A stretch of 64,000 nucleotides of DNA from Pseudoscardovia suis (GCF_002797875.1 NZ_PGFC01000001.1:496001-560000); one strand, 5' to 3'. Numbered from the stretch's first letter, positions 7,811 to 16,436 are shown. The notes: a model not told the origin generated them from the letters alone. Made by a program: numbers and translations.

Positions 7811-9364
7811 ATGACAGAGGGGAATCCTCAGCCGTCATTTATCCCCAACAATCCTGCCGGCATGGAGAATCCGGCAAACGCCGCCGCGCAGACCGCGCCC
7901 CAGGCTGTTCCCCAGACTGCGCCGGTCATGCCCCAGGCAGCGCCTGCTACTCCGATGGCCGCTCCGGTCATGCCTCAGGCCGCTCCGGTCACACCCACCA
8001 TGCCTCAAACCGCGCCAGTCATGCCCATGGCTGCGCCCACCACGCCCCAGGCCGCGCCGACAATGCCAATGGCGGCTCCGACCACACCGCAAGCCGCGCC
8101 AAACATGCCGATGGCCGTTCCGCAGCAGCCAGTCGCTGCAAAAAAGCCGATGGGCGCGAAAACCAAGATCTTTATTTTGCTGATTGCGGTGATTGTAATC
8201 GTTGCAATCACTTCCGCAGTGACGATTGCGCGTGTCAGCGAGAGCAAGAAAGACCCCAGGACGATTGTCGAAAACTACATGAACGCTTTGGCTGACGGCA
8301 ACTACGGCATCGCCGCCGACATCGCCGACCCAGGCCTCACCGACGCGCAGAGGGTGCTGCTTCAAGACGGCATCATCCCTGACGTGAGCAAGCGCATCAG
8401 CTCTGTCAAGGTGGGTGACCCCAAGCAGCTGTCCAGCACGGAATACTCGCTGCCCGTCTCTTACACGGTGAATGGCAACACATCGAGCGATGTGAGCGTC
8501 ATTGTCAAGAAGTCGGGTAAATTCCTGAACACCACGTGGAGCTTCGAGAAGTCTCTGCTCGGCGTAATCATCGTTTCGTCGACATCCTACGCCACCGTAT
8601 CCATCAATGGCAAGACGCCCACCGCCGACAGCAACTACACCAATACCGGCATCAGCACTCCGGATTCCTTCTATTCGTTAGGCTCAGACGACTCCTCCTC
8701 GTTGGATTCAGACGACTCGGACAACGGCCTCGCGTCAGCAAGCAAGACTGACCTGATCGCAGTGCCGGCATACCCGGGTGACTACGATGTGACAGCACAG
8801 TCACCTAGCAAGTACATGGATGCAACGATCGTTGACAGCCATTCCCTGATGTCCACCACTCAGAAAAGCAGCTACACGGTGCCCGCTCAAAGCGGCGTCA
8901 TCCTCGGTGTGAGCGTCACAGCAAGCGACGCTCTCGCCACCGAGATCACCAATCAGCTCAAGGACCACCAGAAGAAGTGCGTGGACAACGCAAACGCTGG
9001 GGGAGCAGACGACAACTCGTGCTATATCAACGCCAGCTATATCACGAAGAAGTACTCTGACCCCGACTTCGCCGACTGGAAATACACGTTCAAGAGTGCA
9101 GAAGTCGCTGATCAGCCCAACATCGATGCCAGCGAACTGCTAATGCCCACAACCGAGAATGGCAAGACAACATTCGAAGTCAGTGACAATGGCTCCGTCA
9201 AAGTGAACTACACCGAGCAGTATGAGGACTCTACACCCTACGACGAAAGCACGACGGTGTATGGAGGTGGCTCGTACTGGAGCGGCGGCATGGTGAAGGC
9301 GACCATCGACGGCGATACTGTGAGCCTTGATTATCAGGACATCTACACGACGCTGTTCGACTGA
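7811..9364 (+). CDS. Pro/Ala/Met-rich single-pass membrane protein
   Basis: I recognise no named gene. The 517-residue protein starts at ATG 7811 after AAAAGGAGA. Residues 1-110 are a cytoplasmic Pro/Ala/Met/Thr/Gln-rich tract built from repeats such as MPMAAPTTPQAAP and have no predicted fold. A single membrane helix spans about 118-140 (TKIFILLIAVIVIVAITSAV). The rest is a secreted-side region of about 375 residues. It begins with DPRTIVENYMNALADGNYGI, a pattern seen in NTF2-like surface domains, and then TVSINGKTPT and AVPAYPGDYDV, which recall the beta domains of TcaA-like envelope proteins. Two cysteines (near KKCVDN and NSCYIN) could form a disulfide. A role at the cell envelope is likely; a specific function cannot be given. 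It is transcribed alone, with a strong terminator after it. Confidence 0.8.
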   Translation: MTEGNPQPSFIPNNPAGMENPANAAAQTAPQAVPQTAPVMPQAAPATPMAAPVMPQAAPVTPTMPQTAPVMPMAAPTTPQAAPTMPMAAPTTPQAAPNMPMAVPQQPVAAKKPMGAKTKIFILLIAVIVIVAITSAVTIARVSESKKDPRTIVENYMNALADGNYGIAADIADPGLTDAQRVLLQDGIIPDVSKRISSVKVGDPKQLSSTEYSLPVSYTVNGNTSSDVSVIVKKSGKFLNTTWSFEKSLLGVIIVSSTSYATVSINGKTPTADSNYTNTGISTPDSFYSLGSDDSSSLDSDDSDNGLASASKTDLIAVPAYPGDYDVTAQSPSKYMDATIVDSHSLMSTTQKSSYTVPAQSGVILGVSVTASDALATEITNQLKDHQKKCVDNANAGGADDNSCYINASYITKKYSDPDFADWKYTFKSAEVADQPNIDASELLMPTTENGKTTFEVSDNGSVKVNYTEQYEDSTPYDESTTVYGGGSYWSGGMVKATIDGDTVSLDYQDIYTTLFD

Positions 9365-9385
9365 TTGATCGCAATCCATTGAAGA

Positions 9386-9426
9386 GGGCGGGCGCACCAC
9401 ATGGCATGGTGCGCCCGCCCTTCTCG
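9386..9426. terminator. Bidirectional terminator between convergent genes
   Basis: A 14-bp GC stem, GGGCGGGCGCACCA (9386-9399) with its complement at 9407-9420 and a 7-nt loop, lies between the membrane-protein gene and the convergent HAD gene. Confidence 0.85.
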
Positions 9427-9491
9427 TATCTGCGCGCAACAGCGTGGCACAGCGTGGCGTGGCACGCATCGGCAGCGCTGCGCGAATCGCT

Positions 9492-10373
9492 CTAACGATG
9501 CGATTCCACGAGCATCTGCGCCATCTGGGTGAGCGATTCCACTCGAATCACCTGTTGCGCGCTTTCATCCGTCGAACCTGACACGTCAACGGGCAGCTGC
9601 TCGCCGCGCGAATCCAAATGCCGGCTCGGCCGGTCGATCCAGAACCCATGCAAACCCGCCTTGCATGCCGCCTGGGCGTCGATATCGAACTCATCGCCCA
9701 CATACGCCACCTCGCCAGGCAGCAATTCCAAACGACGCGTAGCTTCTTGGAACACACGCGGATCAGGCTTGCCAAAACCGAAGGTGTCCATCGTCACCAG
9801 CAACGGCACGTCATCCACGCACCCGCATGCCGTGAGCTTGCGCGTTTGCAGCTCGGCACTGGCATTCGAGAGCGCACCGAGACGAAAGCCGTGCGATTCC
9901 AACAGATCTAGGCAGGGGCGCACATCGGGGTGCGCCTTCCAATGCGAGCAGAAAGCATTCCAAAACAACGGCTTCCATTCATCGAGGTATTCGTCCCACG
10001 TGATCTGCGGACCGCCGAACTCTTCGTTGAGCTCGTTGGCACGGGCAAAACGCTGTTCATCGAAAGTGCATTCGCCGCGCGTGTATCGACGGTAATGCTT
10101 GTGGGGATCCGCCCGCCAGATTTCGATGGCGCGTTGCACCTGCGGTTCGGGCAGCCCCGGCATGTAGCGGTCGACAACGAGGCGAATGCCGGTGGCGAAC
10201 GCGCCAGCCGAATCGCAAATCGTGTCGTCGACGTCAAAAACCACCGCTTTCACTGTGGAAAGGTCCGGAGCCGCAGGGGAGCGGTCGGACAGGGGCAGGT
10301 CGGACAGATTGGAGCCGGATGGTGAACGGTCAGACGAATTGGTAGGTGCTTCGGTATCAGAAGGCATGCTCAT
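9492..10373 (-). CDS. HAD-superfamily hydrolase
   Basis: This is a haloacid-dehalogenase-like phosphatase of 293 residues; the substrate is unknown. Visible motifs are VVFDVDDTICDS (catalytic DxD), a helical cap region, LGALSNAS (motif II Ser), FGFGKPDPRVF (motif III Lys) and VAYVGDEFDIDAQAA (motif IV acids). A Ser/Pro-rich leader of about 40 residues precedes the catalytic domain. The start MSMPSD at 10373 is chosen because further upstream the same frame only shadows rarA. No clear ribosome site is seen, and a TATCGT -10-like box 7 nt upstream would make it another leaderless gene. It follows rarA on the same strand with 43 bp between them. Confidence 0.85.
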   Translation of the reverse strand: MSMPSDTEAPTNSSDRSPSGSNLSDLPLSDRSPAAPDLSTVKAVVFDVDDTICDSAGAFATGIRLVVDRYMPGLPEPQVQRAIEIWRADPHKHYRRYTRGECTFDEQRFARANELNEEFGGPQITWDEYLDEWKPLFWNAFCSHWKAHPDVRPCLDLLESHGFRLGALSNASAELQTRKLTACGCVDDVPLLVTMDTFGFGKPDPRVFQEATRRLELLPGEVAYVGDEFDIDAQAACKAGLHGFWIDRPSRHLDSRGEQLPVDVSGSTDESAQQVIRVESLTQMAQMLVESHR

Positions 10374-10416
10374 GCTTGCCACGATACACGGTGCTCGCCA
10401 CGACGCATTGCTCTCT

Positions 10417-11985
10417 CTAGGCAGCCTCCTCCACATGGTCAGAGACATTATCGGGCTCGGCATGGCGTGCCCGCGGAGTTCCTGTGTTGGCAGTATCCGC
10501 GGACTGCTGCGACACAGCGGCGTCTTGGGCGGAAGCGGCGGGCCTTGCCTCACCGGTAGGTGCACCCCCGTCAGCTGCAGTTCCAGCTGCGGCTGCTTCA
10601 CCAGCGGTGGCAGTGGCGGCTGCATCTGCCGCCGCGCCTCCTGTCGCATCCACGGCTGGGGTTCCATCGTTGAACTTGCGCAACGAGTCCACCCATGCGA
10701 TGAGCTGATGCTCCGTGCCGGAATCCTTGGGCTTGTAGTACACGCGCCGCCCCACGCCCTCGGGCATGTAGCTTTGCTGCACGAACCCGCCGAAGTCGTG
10801 TGGATTGAGATATCCGGCGCCTTCGCCTTCCTTCTGCTGCTCGTCGTCCATGGGCGTGCGCAAATACATCGGCACATCGCCACGCATACCGTTGATGCGA
10901 ATATCGTCGGAAGCAGCCTTCGCCGCTTCGAACATCGAATCGGACTTCGGCGCCACGGCAACATAGACAGCGGCTTCGAGAAGAGGCGTGCGGGCGTCCG
11001 GCATGCCTAGACGCTCCACCGCCTCCCATGCGCTCATGGCGGTGCGCAACGCTGCGGGATCAGCCATGCCCACGTCCTTGGCAGCGGTGATGACAACACG
11101 ACGGGCGAGGAATCGCGGATCCTCACCTGCGTCGAGCATGCGGGTCGCCCAATAGATAGTGGCATCCGGGTCGGAGCCGCGCATCGACTTAATGAACGCA
11201 CTCGCCATGTTGTTTTGGTCTTCGAGACTGTAACTCGCCATGTCGGAGACGACTGCGCGCACATCATCCGGCTTGAGGATCGAGACCTGCCCGTCGCTCA
11301 CGGTGGCAATCGCGCGGGACGCCGCCGCTTCCAGCGTGGTCAGGGCTCGACGGGCGTCGCCGCCGCTGCTGACAATGATGAGCTTGCGGGCCTCAGGATC
11401 AAGGCGCACAGCGCCCTTGAGGCCGCGTTCGTCCACGCAGGCGCGGTCAAGAATCTCCTCCAGGTTCTCGAAGCTGAGCTTGTGCAGATGCACAATCACG
11501 CAACGGCTGAGGAGTGCGGGCGCCAGACAGCTGCTCGGCGGCTCGGTGGTGGCGGCGATGAAGTCCATCATGCGCTTTTCGATCACCGGCAGCAAAATGT
11601 CCTGCTGGTCGCGCGGCATGCGGTGCACCTCATCGATGAACAGGATGCATTCCTCATGGCGACGGCGCAGTCGGGAGATCGTGGCGAGCGTCGCCACAAG
11701 GTCGTCGGTGTGCAGGTTCACGGCGGAAAGCTTCATCAGATGGCGGCCGGAATCCTGTGCCACGAGCTGCGAGAGGGTGGTCTTGCCGGTTCCTGGGGGA
11801 CCGTAGAGCAATGCGGCGCCCGGGATGGCGATAGTGCTGGATGTGGTGCGTTGTGCCATGAGGCGGAGCGGGGAGCCAGGGGCGGTGACCTCTTCCTGAC
11901 CCATCACATCCTCAAGCCTACGCGGCCTCATTCGTTCGGCCAGGGGCTCCAAATGCTCCTGAGCCTGGTCGGAATAAAACGACAT
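10417..11985 (-). CDS. rarA: Replication-associated recombination ATPase RarA (MgsA) with Ala-rich tail
   Basis: RarA is a clamp-loader-like AAA+ ATPase that acts at stalled replication forks. The 522-residue product starts at ATG 11985 with AGGGAG upstream. Motifs include ERMRPRRLEDVMGQEE, Walker A YGPPGTGKTT, Walker B CILFIDEVHR, the TTEPPSSCLAPALLSRC sensor/arginine-finger stretch, and the C-terminal tetramer domain ending near YYKPKDSGTEHQLIAWVDSL. After about residue 450 comes a tail of some 75 residues rich in Ala, Thr and Gly that standard RarA proteins lack; it looks disordered. In TTEPP the usual Asn of TTENP is replaced by Glu-Pro spacing seen in actinobacterial members. Confidence 0.93.
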   Translation of the reverse strand: MSFYSDQAQEHLEPLAERMRPRRLEDVMGQEEVTAPGSPLRLMAQRTTSSTIAIPGAALLYGPPGTGKTTLSQLVAQDSGRHLMKLSAVNLHTDDLVATLATISRLRRRHEECILFIDEVHRMPRDQQDILLPVIEKRMMDFIAATTEPPSSCLAPALLSRCVIVHLHKLSFENLEEILDRACVDERGLKGAVRLDPEARKLIIVSSGGDARRALTTLEAAASRAIATVSDGQVSILKPDDVRAVVSDMASYSLEDQNNMASAFIKSMRGSDPDATIYWATRMLDAGEDPRFLARRVVITAAKDVGMADPAALRTAMSAWEAVERLGMPDARTPLLEAAVYVAVAPKSDSMFEAAKAASDDIRINGMRGDVPMYLRTPMDDEQQKEGEGAGYLNPHDFGGFVQQSYMPEGVGRRVYYKPKDSGTEHQLIAWVDSLRKFNDGTPAVDATGGAAADAAATATAGEAAAAGTAADGGAPTGEARPAASAQDAAVSQQSADTANTGTPRARHAEPDNVSDHVEEAA

Positions 11986-12413
11986 ATGCCTTCTCCCTGC
12001 TTGCAAAAGTCACTGCCGAACGTGCACTGCCCGGCAACCTGTCTTCTCGTCCGGATCCAAAGGCGCTTCATGCCGAAGTGTGGCGCAGCCGTGCGATGCA
12101 ATGCGACGCGTCACCGTTCGAAACGTCGTCGTTCGAGGCGCTTTTCGAATCCAATCCCCATAGTAACGCCTCACAGAGCGTGTCGCCACCACAAAACCAT
12201 CACAATTCGTTCGAATGTCACAATTCGTTCGACACAGATTATGGCGCGAACAGATTCGGTGCGATATGTAAATCGGCACGGCAGGGCGCGGCCTGTCGGG
12301 CGTGGTGGTCTATCGGGCTTTGATATGATGAGCAGTCGGTCGCACGCGTGGCGGCTCAGCTTTCGGTTGTTCACCGACAGCATTCACAATCATCGGCAAG
12401 TCAGGAGGAGCGC
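11986..12413. other. Divergent spacer between rarA and the ABC-F gene
   Basis: This 428-bp stretch has no credible gene. It contains the 14-mer CACAATTCGTTCGA twice with an 18-bp period (12201-12214, 12219-12232) and other GTTCGA copies near 12116-12137. TGATATGATG near 12320 could hold a -10 box for the rightward gene. Confidence 0.5.
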
Positions 12414-14015
12414 ATGCCCATTGAGGCGCAACAGTTGGAAATCCGCATCGGAGCGCGGCAGTTGCTCAAGCCCACTGACTTCCACGTGACCAAAGGCGAC
12501 AAAATCGGCCTGGTGGGCCGCAATGGCGCCGGCAAGACGACGCTCACGCGAGTGATCACCGGTGACCTGCTGCCTTCGGGTGGCAAAGTGCGCGTCACCG
12601 GCAAGCTCGGCTACCTGCCGCAGTCCACGCATGCAGCCGACCCCAACCAGTCCGCGCTTGACCGCGTCATGAGCGCCCGTGACATCGCCAGCATCATCTC
12701 ACGCATCCGCAAGGCGGAGAAAGAGATGACCGACCCCGATCCCAAGGTGATGGAAAAGGCAATGCGCCGCTATGACAAGGCGATGCAGGATTTCGAAACC
12801 GCCGGCGGATACGCGGCGCAGTCCGAAGCCATCAAGATGGGCGAATCGCTGGGATTGTCGCAGGACGTGCTCAAGCAGACGCTGGGCACGCTGTCCGGCG
12901 GTCAGCGCCGCCGCATCGAATTGGCGCGAATCCTGTTCTCCGACGCCGACACGCTGATCCTCGACGAACCGACGAACCATTTGGATGCTGACTCCATCGA
13001 ATGGCTGCGCGGTTATCTGAAGAATTTCGAAGGTGGTTTCCTCGTCATTTCCCACTCCACCGAACTCCTCGACGAGGTCGTCAACAAAGTGTGGCACCTT
13101 GATGCCCAGCTTGCGCAGATTGACATGTATTCGATGGGGTGGAAGGCGTATCTGCATCAGCGCGTGGTGGACGAGGAACGCCGGCGCCGCGAACGCGAAG
13201 TGGCTGAGAAGAAAGCGGAGCGCCTCATGAAGCAGGGCATCCGCCTGCATGCCAAGGCCACGAAGGCCGTGGCAGCGCAAAACATGATGCGCCGCGCCGA
13301 AAGGCTGCTCGAGGGCACGCAGGAAGCCCAGCGCGCCGAGAAAGTGGCGGACATCCGATTCCCCGAGCCTGCGCCGTGCGGCCGCACGCCCATCATGGCG
13401 AAGGACATTTCGAAGGCGTATGGCAGCAATATCGTGTTCGCGGGCATCAACCTCGCCATCGACAAAGGCTCGCGCGTGGTGATCTTGGGTTACAACGGCG
13501 CGGGCAAGACGACGACGCTGCGCATCCTGGCAGGGGAGGAGACCCCAGACACCGGCGAGGTGGTCTACGGCCATGGTGCGAAGATCGGCTACTTCGCTCA
13601 GGAGCACGACACCGTTGATGATTCGCTCACGGTGCTGGGCAACCTGCAGCATGTGGCACCGGAGCTCAACGACACGCAGGCGCGCTCAATCCTGGGGTCG
13701 TTCCTGTTTTCCGGTGATGATGCGCTTAAACCCGCAGGCGTGCTCTCCGGCGGCGAAAAGACGAGGCTCGCGCTGGCGACGCTGGTGACGAGCCGCGCGA
13801 ACGTGCTGCTGCTTGACGAGCCGACCAACAATCTTGACCCCGCGTCTCGCGATGAGATTCTCAAGGCGATTGCGAAATATGAGGGCGCGATTGTGCTCGT
13901 GACCCACGATGAGGGCGCTGTCGAGGCGCTCAACCCGGAGCGCGTGCTGCTGATGCCCGATGGCGATGAGGACCTGTGGAACGACGATTACCTCGATCTG
14001 GTGGCCGAGGAGTAG
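12414..14015 (+). CDS. ABC-F family ATP-binding protein
   Basis: This is a soluble twin-ATPase protein of the ABC-F class, which act on the ribosome rather than in membrane transport. ATG 12414 has a near-perfect AGGAGGAG upstream and gives 533 residues. The first ATPase has GRNGAGKTT, LSGGQRRRIELARIL and LILDEPTNHLD. A charged linker (about 220-310, KKAERLMKQGIRLHAKATKA) follows. The second ATPase has GYNGAGKTT, LSGGEKTRLALATLV and LLLDEPTNNLD. There are no membrane helices. It resembles the housekeeping EttA/Uup-like group more than dedicated antibiotic-resistance members, but the subgroup is not certain. Confidence 0.93.
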   Translation: MPIEAQQLEIRIGARQLLKPTDFHVTKGDKIGLVGRNGAGKTTLTRVITGDLLPSGGKVRVTGKLGYLPQSTHAADPNQSALDRVMSARDIASIISRIRKAEKEMTDPDPKVMEKAMRRYDKAMQDFETAGGYAAQSEAIKMGESLGLSQDVLKQTLGTLSGGQRRRIELARILFSDADTLILDEPTNHLDADSIEWLRGYLKNFEGGFLVISHSTELLDEVVNKVWHLDAQLAQIDMYSMGWKAYLHQRVVDEERRRREREVAEKKAERLMKQGIRLHAKATKAVAAQNMMRRAERLLEGTQEAQRAEKVADIRFPEPAPCGRTPIMAKDISKAYGSNIVFAGINLAIDKGSRVVILGYNGAGKTTTLRILAGEETPDTGEVVYGHGAKIGYFAQEHDTVDDSLTVLGNLQHVAPELNDTQARSILGSFLFSGDDALKPAGVLSGGEKTRLALATLVTSRANVLLLDEPTNNLDPASRDEILKAIAKYEGAIVLVTHDEGAVEALNPERVLLMPDGDEDLWNDDYLDLVAEE

Positions 14016-14241
14016 CGCGGCGCTCGGTGACGCGCCCTCGGTGACGCGCCCTGGCCTCAGCTCTGCAGCATCCTCATGGGCCATATTCCGTGCGCTACCA
14101 TCCGACTTGACGTCCCCATGGCTGTTCGATAAAATCACACGCAAGACAAACAGCCGTGGGTTTCGCCCGCTATGATGCAGACGAGACCACGATAGACGAG
14201 GCGTCGAAGAGGGAATGACGGAAGGAATGCCGGGGGGGATT

Positions 14242-14733
14242 ATGAAACTCGCAGAAGCCTTGCAGGAACGGGCAGATCTCAAGGTGAAGATCGATGACCT
14301 GTCGGTGCGTCTGGGACGCACTGCGCTGGTACAGGAGGGTGAGAAGCCCGTTGAGGATCCACAGGCGTTACTCGTCGCTCTTAACGCGGCGATCGACCGT
14401 TTGGCCGTTCTCATCGCGAACATCAACCTCACCAACGATCGCACCGTTGTGGACGGACGCACAATCACGCAGATCATTGCCCAGAAGGACTGCGAAGGAA
14501 CCCGTTTGGTCGCATACCGCCAGCTCATCCGGTCTGCTAGTGCCAGCACAGACAGGGCCAGGGGAGCGGAAATCAGGATCCGCCCCACGGTGGATGTGGC
14601 TGCGCTGCAAAAAGAAGCCGACCGGATAGCTAAGCGCATCCGCCTGCTTGACAACACGCTCCAGGCCACGAACTGGTCGACCGAACTCATGGAAGGCGAC
14701 GGCGGAACGGTAAGCGCCATCAACGCAAGCTGA
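14242..14733 (+). CDS. DIP1984 family protein
   Basis: This 163-residue protein matches the pattern of the DIP1984 (septicolysin-like) family: MKLAEALQERADLKVKIDDL, QEGEKPVEDP, INLTNDRTVVDGRTITQIIAQKD, TVDVAALQKEADRIAKRIR and a closing LDNTLQATNWSTEL. It is mostly helical and probably forms coiled-coil helices. There is no signal peptide or enzyme motif and the function is unknown. ATG 14242 is preferred over in-frame ATGs at 14215 and 14227 because the family sequence begins there, although the ribosome site is a poor run of G. It stands alone and ends before a terminator at 14948. Confidence 0.88.
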   Translation: MKLAEALQERADLKVKIDDLSVRLGRTALVQEGEKPVEDPQALLVALNAAIDRLAVLIANINLTNDRTVVDGRTITQIIAQKDCEGTRLVAYRQLIRSASASTDRARGAEIRIRPTVDVAALQKEADRIAKRIRLLDNTLQATNWSTELMEGDGGTVSAINAS

Positions 14734-14947
14734 GTCTTCAGATGGTAGTCCTTGCGCGCAGGGTGGATACCACCGCGTTCGAATCGCACATTTCTTGAGT
14801 TGGCATATCGTCGTAACAAAACCCACGGGACGGGACGACGCTCACAGCGCAGGTCCTCATCTCGCACAGGCGTATATCAACGGCTCACAGAGCACCACCG
14901 GGTGTCAACTGAACGCAAGGACGAGGGCAGGGTATGGGGAACATAAG

Positions 14948-14991
14948 TCTCCTCTCCGTTCGTCGCATGACGGGCGGAGAGGAGATTTTTT
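14948..14991 (+). terminator. Strong rho-independent terminator downstream of DIP1984 gene
   Basis: TCTCCTCTCCG (14948-14958) pairs perfectly with CGGAGAGGAGA (14975-14985), followed by TTTTTT. It lies 215 bp after the stop codon. The sequence in between has no gene I can support. Confidence 0.85.
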
Positions 14992-15145
14992 CATGCCGGC
15001 TGTTCGACATTCGTGATGGCGGCACGGTTTGTGTGTGTGGGGGGCGGGAGGACTTGTTTGACGCCGACATGTTTGGGACCGGATATTTGTATTTTGGATA
15101 TCGAACGGTCGGATTGTCCTCGTCAGATAAGGGAGATAAGGGAAA

Positions 15146-15197
15146 ACCGGCAATAATCACCATGCCGGTATCGAACAAAGAAATCGTTTGTTCGATA
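15146..15197. promoter_or_regulatory. Two adjacent palindromes upstream of the structured RNA
   Basis: ACCGGCA (15146-15152) faces TGCCGGT (15163-15169). The next palindrome, TATCGAACAAA (15169-15179) facing TTTGTTCGATA (15187-15197), follows at once. They lie 35-90 bp upstream of the RNA's -10 box and could be operator sites. The second contains CGAAC and GTTCG, but with 13 bp between them rather than the 4 of a LexA box. Confidence 0.5.
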
Positions 15198-15232
15198 TAT
15201 CGAAATCTCGGCGTGTCGCGCAGAATCTGTGA

Positions 15233-15238
15233 TACACT
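15233..15238 (+). promoter_or_regulatory. -10 box of the structured RNA
   Basis: TACACT at 15233-15238 puts the transcription start near 15245, two bases before the closing helix of the RNA. No good -35 is visible. Confidence 0.5.
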
Positions 15239-15244
15239 CAATAT

Positions 15245-15466
15245 TGCAAACGGTAAACAAAGCAGAAAAGCTGAGGAGCCGTTCTTCGACACAAAAGTTG
15301 TTCCGCAAGGAAGCTCGGGGATGGAACCGAAAGGTTCGTAGAGAGTTAGCTGGAGGTCGAAGAAGAGAGAGGTTGCCTTTCTCGTTTACAAGTTTGTTGG
15401 ATGCAAGGCATCAGTAATGTTGACCCTGCCATCGCTAGATGGGTGCGATGGCAGGGTTTTTCTTTT
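15245..15466 (+). ncRNA. Free-standing structured RNA of unknown family
   Basis: A stretch of about 220 nt without a reading frame folds well by eye. Its closing helix is CAAAC-G-GTAAAC (15247-15258) with GTTTAC-AA-GTTTG (15384-15396). Inside lies a perfect 9-bp helix, TTCTTCGAC (15282-15290) with GTCGAAGAA (15356-15364). That helix encloses two hairpins with GNRA loops, TTCC-GCAA-GGAA (15301-15312) and GAACC-GAAA-GGTTC (15324-15337). A third hairpin, GAGAGAGG with CCTTTCTC (15365-15383), stacks directly between the two long helices. Another small hairpin (15400-15412) and a terminator follow. It is not a riboswitch for a downstream gene, because the next gene is convergent. It lacks tRNA-like ends (not tmRNA), the 5' and 3' landmarks of RNase P, the SRP loop, and the rod shape of 6S RNA. 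A raiA-type RNA is one candidate. Confidence 0.7.
15424..15466 (+). terminator. Terminator of the structured RNA
   Basis: CCCTGCCATCGC (15424-15435) pairs perfectly with GCGATGGCAGGG (15445-15456), then TTTTTCTTTT. This is one of the strongest terminators in the window and ends the RNA on the plus strand. Confidence 0.9.
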
Positions 15467-15542
15467 GTTTTATAGCAGCGGTCACCCCTGACCGAAATCC
15501 TTGGTCAGGGGTGACCGCTGTCTTCAGGGAGGCGTTGCCTTC

Positions 15543-16436
15543 TTATTTCTTCGCCGAACGAGGCTTGATGGGCTGATATTGGTGGAGCCGCGTGAAGCAG
15601 CGACCATACACAAGGTGCAAGATCAGAGCATCCGACACCATCGTGAGCGCGGCAATCGCCGCCAGCACCACAAATTGGTATTTCGCCGCGGTGAGAGGAT
15701 CGTTGCCCGCAAGGATCTGCCCCGCCATCATGCCTGGAATCGTGACAATTCCTGCGGATGCAAGCGATGCCACGGTCGGCATGAGGCCCATGCGCATCGC
15801 GGAACGAATCGACGTCATGCTCGCCTCGCGCGGCGAAGCACCAAGCGCCAGCAGGGTCTCCACCTCGTCGCGCCGTTCCGCCATGTCTTCGAAAAAGCGG
15901 CTGAGCGCAAGCGCCACGGCAGACACGGAATTGCCCAGCATCATCCCAGCAAGCGGCAATACCACGCGCGGCGAATACCACGGCACAGGGCGCACGATGA
16001 GCTCCACGACCACAATGACCATCGTGATCATGGACGCGGCGAGCGTCAGGAAAATCGACAGCGCAAGCCCGCGAGGCACGTTTTTCGCGCGCGACAACGT
16101 GATTTGCACGGCGGCGGCGAGCATGCCCAGCATGAGCAAAACGACCCACCACCATGTACCTTGTTCAATCACCCAACGCAGGATGATGCCCATGGCGGCC
16201 AGTTGCACGATGGCGCGCGCGGCAGCGATGGGGAGCGAGCGCTCGACGCCGAGTTTGGCAATCGCCGAGATGATCGTCGCGACGGCGACCAAGCCGATGG
16301 CGATGAGCATTCCCCACAGGTCGATGTCATATGAGCCCGAGGTCGCGATTCCTGCGGCGGGGCTGGCGTTGATGGTGACGGGAGCCGCAAGGTGAAGTTG
16401 GCTGGCGCTTGCAAGGGTTGCTGACAGTGGCATCAT
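15543..16436 (-). CDS. fetB: ABC transporter permease, FetB/UPF0014 family
   Basis: This is the membrane half of a FetAB-type ABC exporter, linked in Escherichia coli to iron export and oxidative-stress resistance. The 297-residue protein has six to seven membrane helices after a 35-residue N-terminal extension. Family segments include ARAIVQLAAMGIILRWV, PRVVLPLAGMMLGNSVSAVALALSRF, and the cytoplasmic coupling stretch ERRDEVETLLALGASPREAS, followed by TVASLASAGIVTIPGMMAGQILAG. Its start ATG (16434-16436) overlaps the stop of the ATPase gene, so the two are translationally coupled. The substrate is inferred from the family only. Confidence 0.85.
   Translation of the reverse strand: MMPLSATLASASQLHLAAPVTINASPAAGIATSGSYDIDLWGMLIAIGLVAVATIISAIAKLGVERSLPIAAARAIVQLAAMGIILRWVIEQGTWWWVVLLMLGMLAAAVQITLSRAKNVPRGLALSIFLTLAASMITMVIVVVELIVRPVPWYSPRVVLPLAGMMLGNSVSAVALALSRFFEDMAERRDEVETLLALGASPREASMTSIRSAMRMGLMPTVASLASAGIVTIPGMMAGQILAGNDPLTAAKYQFVVLAAIAALTMVSDALILHLVYGRCFTRLHQYQPIKPRSAKK

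Noticed and set aside
12348-12413. Upstream start for the ABC-F gene
   Set aside because: The strong AGGAGGAG directly before ATG 12414 and the family start make the extra 22 residues unlikely.
14761-14777. T-box-like GGGTGGATACCACCGCG
   Set aside because: It differs from the TGGNACCGCG core, no stem I is visible, and the next genes on this strand are not amino-acid genes.
15171-15196. LexA box upstream of the structured RNA
   Set aside because: TCGAAC and GTTCGA are 13-14 bp apart instead of 4.
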